From assembly GCF_014323665.1 (NCBI RefSeq), contig NZ_JABVEB010000058.1, positions 1 through 33,709 on the forward strand: a stretch of 33,709 nucleotides of DNA. Direction: 5' to 3'. Below are positions 5,571 through 14,065 of the stretch, one piece after another. The notes beneath the pieces were generated by a model. That model searched no databases. It was not told the origin of the DNA and saw only the letters and a list, made by a program, of their open reading frames with translations. This DNA comes from Actinomadura sp. HBU206391. GTDB taxonomy: Bacteria > Actinomycetota > Actinomycetes > Streptosporangiales > Streptosporangiaceae. The stretch's first letter is position 1. Each line of letters opens with the position of its first letter. The translations under genes were made by a program, and so were the position numbers.

Positions 5571-7076
5571 TCAGCGCTCGCCCCGCACACCGCACCCGCC
5601 CCGCACACCGCGCTCGCCCCGCACACCGCTCTCGCCCTGCCCACCGCTCTCGCCCCGCACACCGCTCTCGCTCTGCTCCAGCGCGAAGAGCCGGACCAGC
5701 TCGGAAACGCGGTAACACCCCGGCGTGCGGCTCTCCACGAGACCGGCGTCCACCAGCCGTTCGAGCGCCCGGTCGGCGGTGTCCTCGGGCACCTCCAGCA
5801 GCACGGCGTCCTCCGGGAGCCGTATCTCCCCGGCCGGCAGGTCCGCGAGGCGGCCGAGCACGCGCGCCGCCAGCCGGGCCGGCTCGTCATCGCTCCCGGC
5901 CACGTCCTCGAAGCTGACGGCCAGGCTGGCCCGTACGTCCATGTCGTCCACCCGGAACTCGTCGAGGCGGCGCCGCTCGTCGGCCAGCCGCCGGGTCAGG
6001 ACCCGCACCGGCCACTCGGGGCGGGCGGCCAGCCGTGCCGCGGCAATCCGCAGCCCCAGCGGGAGGTGCCCGCACAGATCCGCCAGCGTCCGTACGGCCT
6101 CCGGCTCGGCCCGGACGCGCTCCGCCCCGAGGTTGCGCTCCAGCACCTCCTCAGCCTCGGCATGCGACAGCGGGTCGAGCCGGACGTGGCGGGAGCCGTC
6201 CAGCGAGGTCAGCGACATCCTGGAGGTGAGGATCACCGCGCTCGGCCCGCAGCACGGCACCAGCGGGCGGACCTGTGCGGCGGAGGCGACATCGTCCAGC
6301 AGGACGAGCAGGCGACGGCCGGACAGCGCCGTCCGCAGCCGCCCCGTGGCCTCCCCGGCGTCCGCGGGCGCCTGCGGCCAGGCGATCCCCAGGCTCCGCA
6401 GCAGAACGCCCGCGATCTCCGCGGGGGCCGGCGGCTCGGCGCCCGGGGTCGTACCACGCAGGTTGACGTAGAGCTGCCCGTCGGGGAACAGATGGGCGGC
6501 CCGGTGGGCGGCACGGACGCCCACCGCGGACTTGCCGGCCCCCGCCGGCCCGCTGATCACGGTGACCGGCGTGCCGGCCAGCATCCCGGCCACCTGGTCG
6601 AGTTCGCGGTCGCGGCCCACCAGGACGGGCGGAGCGAGCGGCAACTGATGGGGCGCGGAGCCGTCCCGTACGGGAGCCTGCTCCGCCGCCTGCACCCACG
6701 TCCGCTCCCCCGCCGGTTCGGCCGCCGCGAGGCGGACGGCCAGCCGCCTGCGGGCGCGTGCCCACGGAGCCGGGTCGAGGCCGCAGGCACGCACCAGGGC
6801 CTCCACGAACTCCTGGCGCGGCAGCGCGTCCCGCCGGAGGGTCGAGGCGAGGGTGCTGCGCGGCAGATGGTCCCCGAGCCTCCTGCTACGCGTCTCCAGG
6901 TCGCGAAAGGTGAGTCCGGTCCATTCCCTGAGCTGGCGGAGCCGGACCATGAACTCCTCCGGCGTCCCGGCCTGCTCCGGCGACGGCCGGTCCCCCGGCG
7001 GTGCGGCCGGGAGACCGGCGCCGGGATCCCCGTCGCGCGTATTCACTTCGTCCCCGAGAACAGCTCTATTGATCAT
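5571..7076 (-). CDS. HTH plus NB-ARC ATPase transcriptional regulator
   Basis: 501 residues. Residues ~40-105 form a helix-turn-helix region (EEFMVRLRQLREWTGLTFRDLETRS) of the XRE-like type common in actinomycete NB-ARC regulators. The NB-ARC domain follows: VGRDRELD at 153-160, P-loop GPAGAGKS at 176-183, Walker B LLVLLDD at 256-262, then the GLPLAL-like CGHLPLGLRIA. A winged-helix-like segment follows (to ~465) and ends with five GVRGER-type hexapeptides. No TPR domain is present, so it is shorter than AfsR-type proteins. It lies upstream of and codirectional with the knottin operon and is the likely pathway-specific regulator. The ATG at 7076 has no close Shine-Dalgarno; GTG at residue 11, preceded by GGGGAC, is an alternative start. 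Confidence 0.8.
   Translation of the reverse strand: MINRAVLGDEVNTRDGDPGAGLPAAPPGDRPSPEQAGTPEEFMVRLRQLREWTGLTFRDLETRSRRLGDHLPRSTLASTLRRDALPRQEFVEALVRACGLDPAPWARARRRLAVRLAAAEPAGERTWVQAAEQAPVRDGSAPHQLPLAPPVLVGRDRELDQVAGMLAGTPVTVISGPAGAGKSAVGVRAAHRAAHLFPDGQLYVNLRGTTPGAEPPAPAEIAGVLLRSLGIAWPQAPADAGEATGRLRTALSGRRLLVLLDDVASAAQVRPLVPCCGPSAVILTSRMSLTSLDGSRHVRLDPLSHAEAEEVLERNLGAERVRAEPEAVRTLADLCGHLPLGLRIAAARLAARPEWPVRVLTRRLADERRRLDEFRVDDMDVRASLAVSFEDVAGSDDEPARLAARVLGRLADLPAGEIRLPEDAVLLEVPEDTADRALERLVDAGLVESRTPGCYRVSELVRLFALEQSESGVRGESGGQGESGVRGERGVRGGCGVRGER
5574..5663 (-). repeat. Five 18-bp tandem repeats encoding the regulator's C-terminal hexapeptides
   Basis: Five in-frame 18-bp units encode GVRGES, GGQGES, GVRGER, GVRGGC and GVRGER, the last 30 residues before the stop. 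Units differ by a few bases, so the array has been through mutation as well as duplication. The tail is likely disordered and highly charged. Confidence 0.9.
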
Positions 7077-7413
7077 GAAGGGTCGGCCCCCGTCCTTTCG
7101 CCGGCCTCACCTGAGTCCCCTCAGGCCATCGAAAGCGGGTTCCGCATGTACGAACCAGCGGTCGGACGGAAGTGCACGGAATCGGACGGTCTGAATACGG
7201 GCCTCCTGAGGGCCGACACGGCGAGCACAAGAGGTCACGCCTCCGGCAGGGGCCTCCGGCTCTGGGAAGCTCGACCCTCGCGATGACGGTCGTTGGCGCT
7301 CGGGGTGGAAGCCTGATCATGTATCGGCCATATGCTGCGATCGAACCGACCAGACCGGCACACCGGCTCATTCCGACCGTCCCTTCCCAGCACCCGAGAT
7401 CAGGAGGAACAGC
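7077..7413. other. Divergent intergenic region, no gene seen
   Basis: 337 bases between the minus-strand regulator and the plus-strand NYN gene. It must hold both promoters, but I could not pick convincing -35/-10 pairs. A short inverted repeat CCTGA-N6-TCAGG lies near 7110-7126. The Shine-Dalgarno AGGAGG for the NYN gene is at about 7401-7406. Confidence 0.5.
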
Positions 7414-8208
7414 ATGGTCAGCGAGAACGCCGCCAGGCTCGCGGTGCTCATCGATGCGGACAACGCGCAGCCTTCGATCACCGAGGGGCTGTTGGCCGAG
7501 GTCGCAAAGTACGGCACCGCCCACGTCAAGCGCGCTTACGGCGACTGGACCGGAACGAGCCTCAGAGGCTGGAAGGACTACCTGCTGGCACAGTCCATCC
7601 AGCCGATCCAGCAGTTCGCCTACACCAGCGGGAAGAACGCCACCGACGCGGCGATGGTGATCGACGCGATGGACCTGCTGTACTCAGCGCGCTTCGACGG
7701 CTTCTGCATCGTCTCCAGCGACAGCGACTTCACCCGCCTGGCCGCGCGAATCCGTGAATCCGGTCTCACCGTGTACGGGTTCGGCGAACGAAAGACTCCC
7801 AAGCCCTTCGTCGCGGCGTGCGACAAGTTCATTTACATCGAGAACCTCACCTTCGCGCACAGCGCCGCCACACCCACTGACGCGGTGCCCAAGCCGACCC
7901 CGCGCACCCCGGCCGCGAAACTCAAGGGCGACACCGCACTGATGAACCAGCTTCGTAACGCGGTGGAGGCGGCCTCCGACGATGACGGTTGGGCCGCCCT
8001 CGCAAGCGTCGGCCACATCATCACCAAACAGCACCCGGACTTCGATTCCCGCAACTACGGCTACGCCAAGCTCAGCGATCTGATGGCCGCGACGACGCAG
8101 TTCGAGGTCGACCGCCGCAGCCCTGGCGAGGGAAAAGCGGGGATCATCTACGCTCGCGACAAGCGCCAGGACAGAAAGCACAAGGCCGCCGCCCCGGCGA
8201 ATCCATGA
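7414..8208 (+). CDS. NYN-domain (LabA/DUF88) putative nuclease with C-terminal OST-HTH/LOTUS domain
   Basis: 264 residues, ATG preceded by AGGAGG. Residues ~8-150 form a PIN-like NYN domain: LIDADNAQ (Asp14, Asp16), ATDAAMVIDAMDLLY and VSSDSDFTRLAARIRE supply the conserved acidic residues, and GFGERKTPKPFVAACDKFIYIENL closes the domain. Residues ~170-255 (LMNQLRNAVEAASDDDGWAAL ... YGYAKLSDLMAA) fit an OST-HTH/LOTUS RNA-binding fold. NYN domains are predicted metal-dependent ribonucleases, so it is likely an RNA-processing or RNA-surveillance protein in the cytoplasm. It stands alone: the genes on both sides run the other way or are remnants. All visible active-site Asp residues are present. 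Confidence 0.9.
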   Translation: MVSENAARLAVLIDADNAQPSITEGLLAEVAKYGTAHVKRAYGDWTGTSLRGWKDYLLAQSIQPIQQFAYTSGKNATDAAMVIDAMDLLYSARFDGFCIVSSDSDFTRLAARIRESGLTVYGFGERKTPKPFVAACDKFIYIENLTFAHSAATPTDAVPKPTPRTPAAKLKGDTALMNQLRNAVEAASDDDGWAALASVGHIITKQHPDFDSRNYGYAKLSDLMAATTQFEVDRRSPGEGKAGIIYARDKRQDRKHKAAAPANP

Positions 8209-8299
8209 CCCAAAGCCCCACCGACCGGCGATCAGCCGGCGCGATGACCGAGGACGTCTTCGAGGGTCACCCTCGTACCCGCCGACTTAAGATCAGCGG

Positions 8300-8521
8300 A
8301 TGTCCTGGCCGCCATCACGAGCACGTCGAGTGCTGCGATGGTCGCGTCGGCTGGTAGCGGTCGTCGTCAGCGTCTGCGCGTTGGTGGGTGCCGTCCGGCT
8401 GATCGCGCCCGCCACCTCGGGTACGACCGGTGAGCCTCCCGGAGTCCGGCGGCAGTTGACGTTCCTGCGCGCGGCGCTGGACGGTCTGAGCTGGGTCGAG
8501 CTCGGGATGCGCGAGGCTTGA
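8300..8521 (+). pseudogene. Remnant of an actinomycete hypothetical membrane protein
   Basis: 73 residues: an Arg-rich start, one transmembrane segment (LVAVVVSVCALVGAVRLI) and then RRQLTFLRAALDG joined directly to LSWVELGMREA before a stop. From memory of this actinomycete family, the segment after AALDG normally continues with a ~20-residue stretch ending in a LYGL/W-V-E motif, and the protein is longer. The direct join suggests an internal deletion followed by truncation. No clear ribosome binding site precedes the ATG. It could instead be a short intact protein; function is unknown. Confidence 0.45.
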
Positions 8522-8617
8522 TCCGCGTACCGGCCTGCTCCCGCCGCGCGGTTGACCCGCGACGACCTCGTCTCGGCCTCATCGTCTCGATCTACGGATC
8601 GGCCGAGCGCGGGTGAG

Positions 8618-9364
8618 TCAGGCGGCGTAGTTACGGACCACGCGAAGCGCGTCGGCGGCGTGCGGGCCCTCGGCGGTGAGGCTGGTCTGCTCGGGCGTGA
8701 GGCGGCGGGCGCCGACCCGGCAGAACTCCGAGGCCGGGCCGGTGATCCGTGCCGGGGCGGCCGGGTCGCCGAAGGTCCAGCGGGTTCCGTCCGGCGCGGT
8801 GAGATCGCAGAAGACCGGAGCGTCCGCGAGTCCGGCGACGGCGAAGGCATAGGGGAGCGTGCGGTGGGCGAGCCAGGCCACATGGCGGAGCCGGTCGGTG
8901 TCGGCGTAGGAAATGCCCAGCGGGACGGTGATGTCCTGGGCGTGTGCCCAATGCTCGGCGAGCCTGGTCGTGGCCAGTGTGCGCGGAGAGATCGGAGCCC
9001 TCACCCAGGAAAGGCGCGTACCCGCGGGATAGGCGCGCAGCGCGTCGGCAGTGGCGAAGGCGGCCGTGCGCCAGCGCACCAGCAGGTCGGCCGCCGGCAT
9101 CCCGCGCTCGGCGGCCACCATCTCGTCGGCCAGTCCGTCCACGGTCGCCTCGGCAGCGGACTCGTCAGCGGAGAGAAGGACCTTCCCCTCCCCGATGGAC
9201 GGATCGGCGATCACTTCTTCGGTCTGGGTGAGGTGCAGGACGACATCGGAGACGGTCCAGCCCTCGGCTCCGGAGGGTCGGGACCACTGATCCTGGGTCA
9301 GGGCCGCCAACACCGCATCAAGCTGGCGATATTCCGCCGCCAGATCATCGAAGATATCCGTCAT
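8618..9364 (-). CDS. DinB/maleylpyruvate-isomerase-fold protein (TIGR03084-like)
   Basis: 248 residues. The N-terminal ~150 residues form a four-helix MDMPI/DinB-type domain: DQWSRPSGAEGWTVSDVVLHL contains the first metal-ligand His, and RLAEHWAHAQDI supplies the Glu/His pair. The rest (PVFCDLTAPDGTRWTFG ... ITGPASEFCRVGARRL) is the SCP2-like C-terminal half found in TIGR03084 proteins. Such proteins are predicted mycothiol-dependent metalloenzymes, but the substrate is unknown. The ATG at 9364 was chosen because it begins the conserved domain; in-frame starts at 9406 and 9448 would place the palindrome 9373-9395 inside the gene. It is a single gene with its own putative operator. Confidence 0.85.
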   Translation of the reverse strand: MTDIFDDLAAEYRQLDAVLAALTQDQWSRPSGAEGWTVSDVVLHLTQTEEVIADPSIGEGKVLLSADESAAEATVDGLADEMVAAERGMPAADLLVRWRTAAFATADALRAYPAGTRLSWVRAPISPRTLATTRLAEHWAHAQDITVPLGISYADTDRLRHVAWLAHRTLPYAFAVAGLADAPVFCDLTAPDGTRWTFGDPAAPARITGPASEFCRVGARRLTPEQTSLTAEGPHAADALRVVRNYAA

Positions 9365-9372
9365 CGCACCAC

Positions 9373-9395
9373 CATACCGAATCACGTTCGGTATG
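9373..9395. promoter_or_regulatory. Perfect 9+5+9 inverted repeat (candidate repressor operator)
   Basis: CATACCGAA, five bases TCACG, then the exact reverse complement TTCGGTATG, ending nine bases before the ATG at 9364. Size and position fit a TetR-type or similar dimeric repressor. TATGGT inside it could serve as a -10 for a near-leaderless transcript. No regulator gene is adjacent. Confidence 0.6.
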
Positions 9396-9752
9396 GGGGT
9401 GGACATCGACCCGGTGTACCGCGGTGCGGCACCGTTGCCGCCGGTCATGCGATCGCCGGTGGCACCCGCGGACTTCGCCCCGCCAACCGAGGCGCCGGCG
9501 GGCGATCAGCCATGGTCACCGCCACGAAGCGACATTGCCCTCGTCCCTTAAAGGGGGTCGGCAATTCGGCTGCCAACCGTATGTACAGCCGAGCGTTCGG
9601 CATATTTGCGTCTTAAGTATCACCCATCCGATCTTGCTTCAAAGAGACGGCCTTCGGTCATGCGTGGCTGGACCCAAGAGTCCAGCAGGCATTAGGTCTG
9701 CAATAGGCCCACGGACCTTAGTTTCGGCACCTCTTTTCGATACCTTCCACGA
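9396..9752. other. Intergenic region, no gene seen
   Basis: About 357 bases that become visibly AT-richer from ~9535 onward, the same composition as the broken gene that follows. No convincing ORF or RNA gene was found. A loose inverted repeat (GCCGA...TCGGC) lies near 9560-9600. Confidence 0.4.
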
Positions 9753-10710
9753 ATGGATCAGGTAGGGAACACGGATCGAATAGCGAAAACGCGGAGGAGG
9801 GATCGCGATCGCGGTGAGGGATCGGTCTCAAATATCGCTGTAGTGCTCCTCATCGGTGGCGTTGTCGCTGCCCTGACGCCGGTAATAGGCGGGAACGTGA
9901 CGGCTGGAATAGAGGCCTCGATATGTCGCGTCGCCAGGACCGACTGTGCGCCTTCGGCCGCACCCCCACAGGCCGCACGACCAGGGGCCGCACCGCTACA
10001 CGCCGCACCGCTACACGCCGCACCACTACACGCCGCACCACTACACGCCGCACCACGACGCACCCCTCCACCACAACCGCGTTACCACAGGGCTCACCCA
10101 CCACCGACGCAGGTGATCCTCCTGTCCCATCCCCCTCCACCCCCACCCGCAGATCACAAAACGCCTGGAATCCAGATGACCCCACACCTTCACTCTGCGA
10201 GGCAGGAGAGGCATCTGACATTGAGACCTGCAACAAGGAATTCGCCGCGATACTGACGCTTCTCATGCAGACTTCTACGGGATCAAGCGCTCTCTGGAGC
10301 CTCGAGCACGAGGGCTGGAAGGTACAGTACGATCCGCGGGGTGGCAGGGTGGAACTGAACGCCAGCACGAAGCGAGTAAAGATCGGCCCGGACCTATCTC
10401 CAGAGCAAAGCGCTTTCGAAATCATCGTGGAACAGCACAGGGAACAGTCCAAGCGAACACATCTTACCGATAAGGAATACACGAGACTCAGCCGCGAAGC
10501 GAATCTGCCATCAGAATATACTATGACGACTACTACGAGGATAGCGACCAAAAGGCGCATCTTCGATATTCTGATGGGCTTAATGCTCTAGAGGAAAAGG
10601 TTTGAAATGACTCGAACACCCTCAAGAAATATGACATGGAATGGGAGCGCATGAAGGAGGAGCGTAGGAAGAACTGCCATTTCTTCAGATGGCTGTGGGA
10701 AGGCTGCTGA
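9753..10710 (+). pseudogene. Decayed secreted/membrane-anchored protein with a metallopeptidase-like C-terminal domain
   Basis: The coding signal runs through three frames. First (from ATG 9753): basic N-terminus, one membrane segment (SNIAVVLLIGGVVAALTPVIGG) and ICRVARTDC, resembling TadE/Flp-like N-termini. Next, after a Pro/Thr-rich repeat linker, the frame of 9923 gives CNKEFAAILTLLMQTSTGSSAL...VKIGPDLSPEQSAFEIIVEQHREQ. Then from ~10500 a third frame gives IYYDDYYEDSDQKAHLRYSDG, is stopped by TGA 10603-10605, and continues open with MEWERMKEERRKNCHFFRWLW to TGA 10708-10710. From memory, related actinomycete proteins have HExxH in the LSPEQ...HE segment; here the segment is IVEQHREQ, so the motif is degenerate. 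Two frame changes and one stop make a pseudogene the simplest reading. Confidence 0.6.
9993..10052 (+). repeat. Four 15-bp tandem repeats in the linker of the decayed gene
   Basis: Four units of CCGCTACACGCCGCA or close variants. In the frame of ATG 9753 they read PLHAA four times; in the frame used downstream they read Arg/Thr-rich. The unit length cannot itself cause the frame change. Confidence 0.85.
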
Positions 10711-10775
10711 AGACCAGCACCGGATCGAGGCCCTGGTCGGCAGGGGTTCTGGCGGCTCCCGGTACCGTTCCGTCC

Positions 10776-11405
10776 ATGGTTCAAAGCAACGGAGTCCAGG
10801 TCACCGGGGAGGCCGAGGCGGCGATCGAGGCGTTCCTGGCCGACCGGCCGGACGGTTCTCGCCGAGTGACCCTGCGCCCGGTCGCCGGCGGCGACCAGAG
10901 CGAGTTCCTCGACCTGGTCGCCCGCAGTACCGATCTGCACCGGCCGTGGATGTCCCTGCCCGCCACACCGCAGGCATTCCAGGCTCACCTCGCGCGCTAT
11001 GGCGGGCCGGCCGAAGAGTCCTTGTTGATCTGCCTGCGCGACACCGGCGCCATCGCCGGTCTGGTCAACATCAGCAGCATCATCCGCGGACGCTTCCAGA
11101 ATGGCTCGCTCGCCTACGCCGCCTTCGCGCCCACCGCCGGCCAGGGCTACATGTCCGAAGGCCTCGGCCTGATCATTCACTATGCCTTCGAGCGGCTTCG
11201 TCTGCACCGGCTGGAAGCTCAGATCCAGCCCGGCAACAGTGCCTCCCTGAAGCTGGTCGAACGGCTCGGCTTCCGCCAAGAGGGCTACTCGCCGGACCTG
11301 CTGTTCATCGACGGCGCCTGGCGGGACCACGAACGCTGGGCCATCACCAGCAGCATGATCGACATCCCGCCTACAGATCCTCACCCGACCCTGCCGGAGC
11401 GCTGA
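10776..11405 (+). CDS. GNAT-family (RimJ/RimL-like) N-acetyltransferase
   Basis: 209 residues from ATG 10776 (an in-frame ATG at 10689 is possible but overlaps the preceding pseudogene). The RimJ/L pattern is clear: VTLRPVAGGDQSEFLDLV at the start, GAIAGLVNISSIIRG, the acetyl-CoA-binding strand-loop AYAAFAPTAGQGYMSEGLGLIIHYAF, LHRLEAQIQPGNSASLKLVERLGFRQEG, and the closing WRDHERWAIT. Such enzymes acetylate protein N-termini, often of ribosomal proteins, or small amines including antibiotics; the substrate here cannot be read from sequence. It is monocistronic, with a short tandem repeat straight after the stop. Confidence 0.9.
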   Translation: MVQSNGVQVTGEAEAAIEAFLADRPDGSRRVTLRPVAGGDQSEFLDLVARSTDLHRPWMSLPATPQAFQAHLARYGGPAEESLLICLRDTGAIAGLVNISSIIRGRFQNGSLAYAAFAPTAGQGYMSEGLGLIIHYAFERLRLHRLEAQIQPGNSASLKLVERLGFRQEGYSPDLLFIDGAWRDHERWAITSSMIDIPPTDPHPTLPER

Positions 11406-11456
11406 GATACGGGCCAGGTGAGATGCGGGCCAGGCCCAGGCGAGATACGGGGCTAG
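11403..11456. repeat. Three degenerate 16-bp repeats after the GNAT stop
   Basis: Units at 11403-11418 and 11419-11434 (TGAGATACGGGCCAGG type, one mismatch) and a more diverged unit at 11441-11456 separated by six bases. They begin with the GNAT stop codon and end at the stop of the opposing broken gene. Confidence 0.7.
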
Positions 11457-11900
11457 GCATTGGACGGCGTGATCCGACGGTCGAGGGCCAAGCGCTGGGC
11501 GGCGGTGAGCCGGTCGAGGCTGGCATCAACGGTGTAGGCGCCGGGCTCGGTGCGCAGGAGGGCGACCGGACCGGTGATGTCCGGGTGCTGTTCGGCGTCG
11601 TGTAGAGCGCCGGCGACGCGGTCCGGGGGCCAGTCCAACGCGGTGGCCAGCCGCTCCACGGTGACCGGCGTGCCGGCGTGGACGAGCGCGGCGAGCACGG
11701 TCAGTGCGTCGTCGACGGCCTCGGCGGGTGGGGCCACCGGGCATGTCATCGGCGAGGCGCGCGAAAAGCCGCCCCATGTGATGCAGCCGGGCTCCGGCGG
11801 GTGTCGTGACGTCGAAGAGCTCGACTCCCTCCTGTGCGACATCCGCCCACATCACGTGCCTGCGAGCATCCGTCGTCCACGCCCGGATCCAGACGTCGTC
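11453..11900 (-). pseudogene. Frameshifted hypothetical (winged-helix-like) protein fragment
   Basis: The N-terminal part is read in one frame (TTDARRHVMWADVAQEGVEL ... RLHHMGRLFARLADDMPG) and the C-terminal part in another (AVDDALTVLAALVHAGTPVTVERLATALDWPPDRVAGALHDAEQHPDI ... DRRITPSNA). The switch is near 11735-11750. The second part looks like a winged helix (helix, LATALDWPPDRVAGALHDAE recognition helix). No start codon is clear at the 5' side, where the sequence abuts an unrelated fragment on the other strand at ~11900. I do not recognise the family with certainty; a DNA-binding role is inferred. Confidence 0.55.
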
Positions 11901-11904
11901 GTCG

Positions 11905-12281
11905 ACATCGGCGCGGTCCTGGGGTCGGTGTTCACCAGCGCGCGCAGCCAAGGACTGATCCAGCTACCGGTCCTGGGCATGATCGCGATCTCCGGAATCT
12001 TCTACCCGATCACCTCGATGCCGGAGTGGCTGCAATGGGTCGCGCAGGCGTCCCCGATCTACTGGCTCGGCCTGGGCATGCGGTCGGCCCTGCTGCCGGA
12101 CGCCGCGGTCGGCATCGAGATGGGCCGGTCCTGGCGTCACCTGGAGACCGCCGGACTGCTGGGGACCTGGGCCGTGCTCGGCATGGTCTTGGCGCCGATC
12201 GTCCTGCGCCGGATGGCGCGGCGGGAGTCGGGGTCGCGCGTGGCCGAGCGCCGTGAGAAGGCCCTGCAGCGGATCGGGTGA
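11905..12281 (+). pseudogene. C-terminal remnant of an ABC-2 type transporter permease
   Basis: About 125 residues without their own start: GAVLGSVFTSARSQGLIQLPVLGMIAISGIFYPITSMPEWLQWVAQASPIYWLGLGMRSALLPD is the conserved last part of daunorubicin-type ABC-2 permeases, followed by a final membrane span and a basic tail. The preceding sequence in this frame belongs to the antisense of the opposing fragment, so the first two thirds of the gene are missing. No ATPase partner is nearby. It cannot make a working permease. Confidence 0.75.
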
Positions 12282-12593
12282 GTACCGGGGCTTCGACGTC
12301 TGTCAGGTCATCGGACCAGCGGTTTCGACAGATGTTCGAAGACATGGGCCGCAACGATCATTACCGTTCGACTGCCCAGCAATCGCGGCTCCTACCGCCT
12401 GTTACGGCCAACGGGAAGGAGGACGCGGTAGTTCCCGCGAGTCACCCCCTTTACTCAGAGCACGTCGGCACCCAGGTACATGGGTCCGATCTCGGGGTCT
12501 TAGCTCGATCCGCAAGGGAGACGTCAGCCCGGCTCGCCGATGTCCGCAGAGCCGGTGTTCGCTCGTCTGCCCTTGAGCGTTCAGGAGTACGCA
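12282..12593. other. Upstream region of the copper operon, no gene seen
   Basis: 312 bases between the permease remnant and the LVIVD gene. It must contain the promoter of the five-gene operon; I could not assign -35/-10 elements or a known metal-sensor operator by eye. An AGGAG Shine-Dalgarno lies at 12582-12586. Confidence 0.45.
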
Positions 12594-14057
12594 TTGAGAA
12601 TGAAATCGCTTGCGGCTGGTCTGGCCGCAATCGCGGCGGCGGTAACACTGCAGCTGCCGAGCATGGCGTCGGCGTCCGCCGACTCGCACAGGCCGCCCTC
12701 CCCCAAGCCGCCACAGGGCGGCCCTGTCCTGGACGACGTCCACAACGTCCCCACGACCGCGGTCGCCGGTGACGTCACCTTCGTCGACAACGTCAAGGGT
12801 GTCAGCGGCTACGCGGCGCTGAACTTCATCAACTACAAGAAGTACGGCTACGACTTCATGTTCGCCAACGGCACCGGTGGCCTGGCGATCTGGTCGCTCA
12901 AGGACCGTAAGCACCCGGCTCTCGTCGGGAAGGTCACGGCCGCCGAACTTCGCCGGCCCGGCGACACGCAGGACCGGTTCTGGGAGGGCGAGAACCTGAC
13001 CGTCGACCCGAAGCGCAAGCTGGTCTTCATGACCCGTGACCCTCGCGGCTTCGGCGGGACTCTCACCACCGGTCAGTCCGGTTTCTACATCATCGACGTG
13101 AACGACCCCTGGAAGCCGAAGATCGTCAACTTCCAGTCCGTTCCCGCAGGCCACACGGCCACCTGCATCAACGACTGCAAGTACCTGTGGTCGGTCGGAC
13201 CGTACAACACGGGCACCCCGGGCAACGAGATCCCAGCCAACTGGCACGGCGTACCGGTGTGGGTCACCGACATCCGTGACATCAAGCACCCGTACACGTT
13301 CAAGCAGGCCGTCGACCTCAACCGGTTCGACCAGCTCACCGACTACGTGCACAGCGTGGACGTGGACAAGAACGGTGTCGCGTGGACCTCCGGCGCCGGC
13401 GGCGTCCGGGGCTACTGGACCCAGGGCCGCCACTATGACCCGGTCGCGAAGCGCAAGCGCGTCGCGACGGCGTACGACCCCGTGCCGTACGCCGGTGGCA
13501 CCGTCGTGGACCCCGAGCCGGTGTCCTACTTCGATCACAACGCCTACCACAACACCGAGAAGCTCGGCGGGTACGACAAGGGCGAGCTGCTCTACATCAC
13601 CGAAGAGGACATCCGTACCTGCTCGGACGCCGGCGAGCTCATGATCGCCTCGACCAAGGGCAGTTACAACGGCGAGAGCTGGAAGTCCACGCCGGAGAAG
13701 CCGTTCCGGCTCGACCTCGTCAGCAGCTGGACGCCCTGGGGCCAAGAGGGCTCGAGCACGACCGGTAGCTGCTCCGCGCACTGGTTCACGGTGAACGGCA
13801 ACATCATCGCGCAGGCGTGGTACGGCCAGGGCACGCGTTTCATCGACGTGTCCAACCCGAAGAAGCCGAAGCAGGTCGGCTACTTCCGCGTCCCCGCCGG
13901 CGAGGGCGTGACCGCCGGGTCGGCCTCGGCCACCTACTGGCACAACGGCTACGTCTACGTCGCCGACTACAACCGTGGCGTCGACGTACTGCGGTACGAC
14001 GGCAAGCTGGCCGGCAAGCCCGACAAGAAGATCTGCTGGAACTCCTGCGACAAGTGA
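12594..14057 (+). CDS. Secreted LVIVD-repeat protein, first gene of the copper operon
   Basis: 487 residues if started at TTG 12594, which lies seven bases after AGGAG (12582-12586); ATG 12600 is two codons later with poorer spacing. A signal peptide (MKSLAAGLAAIAAAVTLQLPSMASASA) is followed by repeated beta-propeller-like blades: LAIWSLKDRKHPALVGKV, FYIIDVNDPWKPKIVNF, VWVTDIRDIKHPYTFKQ, TRFIDVSNPKKPKQVGYFRV and VDVLRYDGK, each with the xVxDxxxPxxP theme of LVIVD repeats. Six cysteines, including CINDC and CWNSC, fit an extracellular disulfide-bonded protein. Function is unknown; the position before CopC-CopD and YcnI suggests a role in extracellular copper handling. It is 8 bases upstream of the next gene. 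Confidence 0.85.
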   Translation: MRMKSLAAGLAAIAAAVTLQLPSMASASADSHRPPSPKPPQGGPVLDDVHNVPTTAVAGDVTFVDNVKGVSGYAALNFINYKKYGYDFMFANGTGGLAIWSLKDRKHPALVGKVTAAELRRPGDTQDRFWEGENLTVDPKRKLVFMTRDPRGFGGTLTTGQSGFYIIDVNDPWKPKIVNFQSVPAGHTATCINDCKYLWSVGPYNTGTPGNEIPANWHGVPVWVTDIRDIKHPYTFKQAVDLNRFDQLTDYVHSVDVDKNGVAWTSGAGGVRGYWTQGRHYDPVAKRKRVATAYDPVPYAGGTVVDPEPVSYFDHNAYHNTEKLGGYDKGELLYITEEDIRTCSDAGELMIASTKGSYNGESWKSTPEKPFRLDLVSSWTPWGQEGSSTTGSCSAHWFTVNGNIIAQAWYGQGTRFIDVSNPKKPKQVGYFRVPAGEGVTAGSASATYWHNGYVYVADYNRGVDVLRYDGKLAGKPDKKICWNSCDK

Positions 14058-14065
14058 GATCACCA

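Noticed and set aside
5520..5680. CRISPR-like array in the 18-bp repeats
   Set aside because: Units are contiguous with no spacers, in frame with the regulator's coding sequence, and no cas genes are present.
9850..10560. Minus-strand 236-residue reading frame over the decayed gene
   Set aside because: It consists largely of the antisense of the 15-bp repeats (VVRRV runs) and shows no known motif; the plus strand carries the conserved segments.
12310..12340. TCGAC-AGAT-GTTCGA as a second LexA box
   Set aside because: Spacing is one base short of the consensus and one arm is imperfect; it is also far from any start codon.
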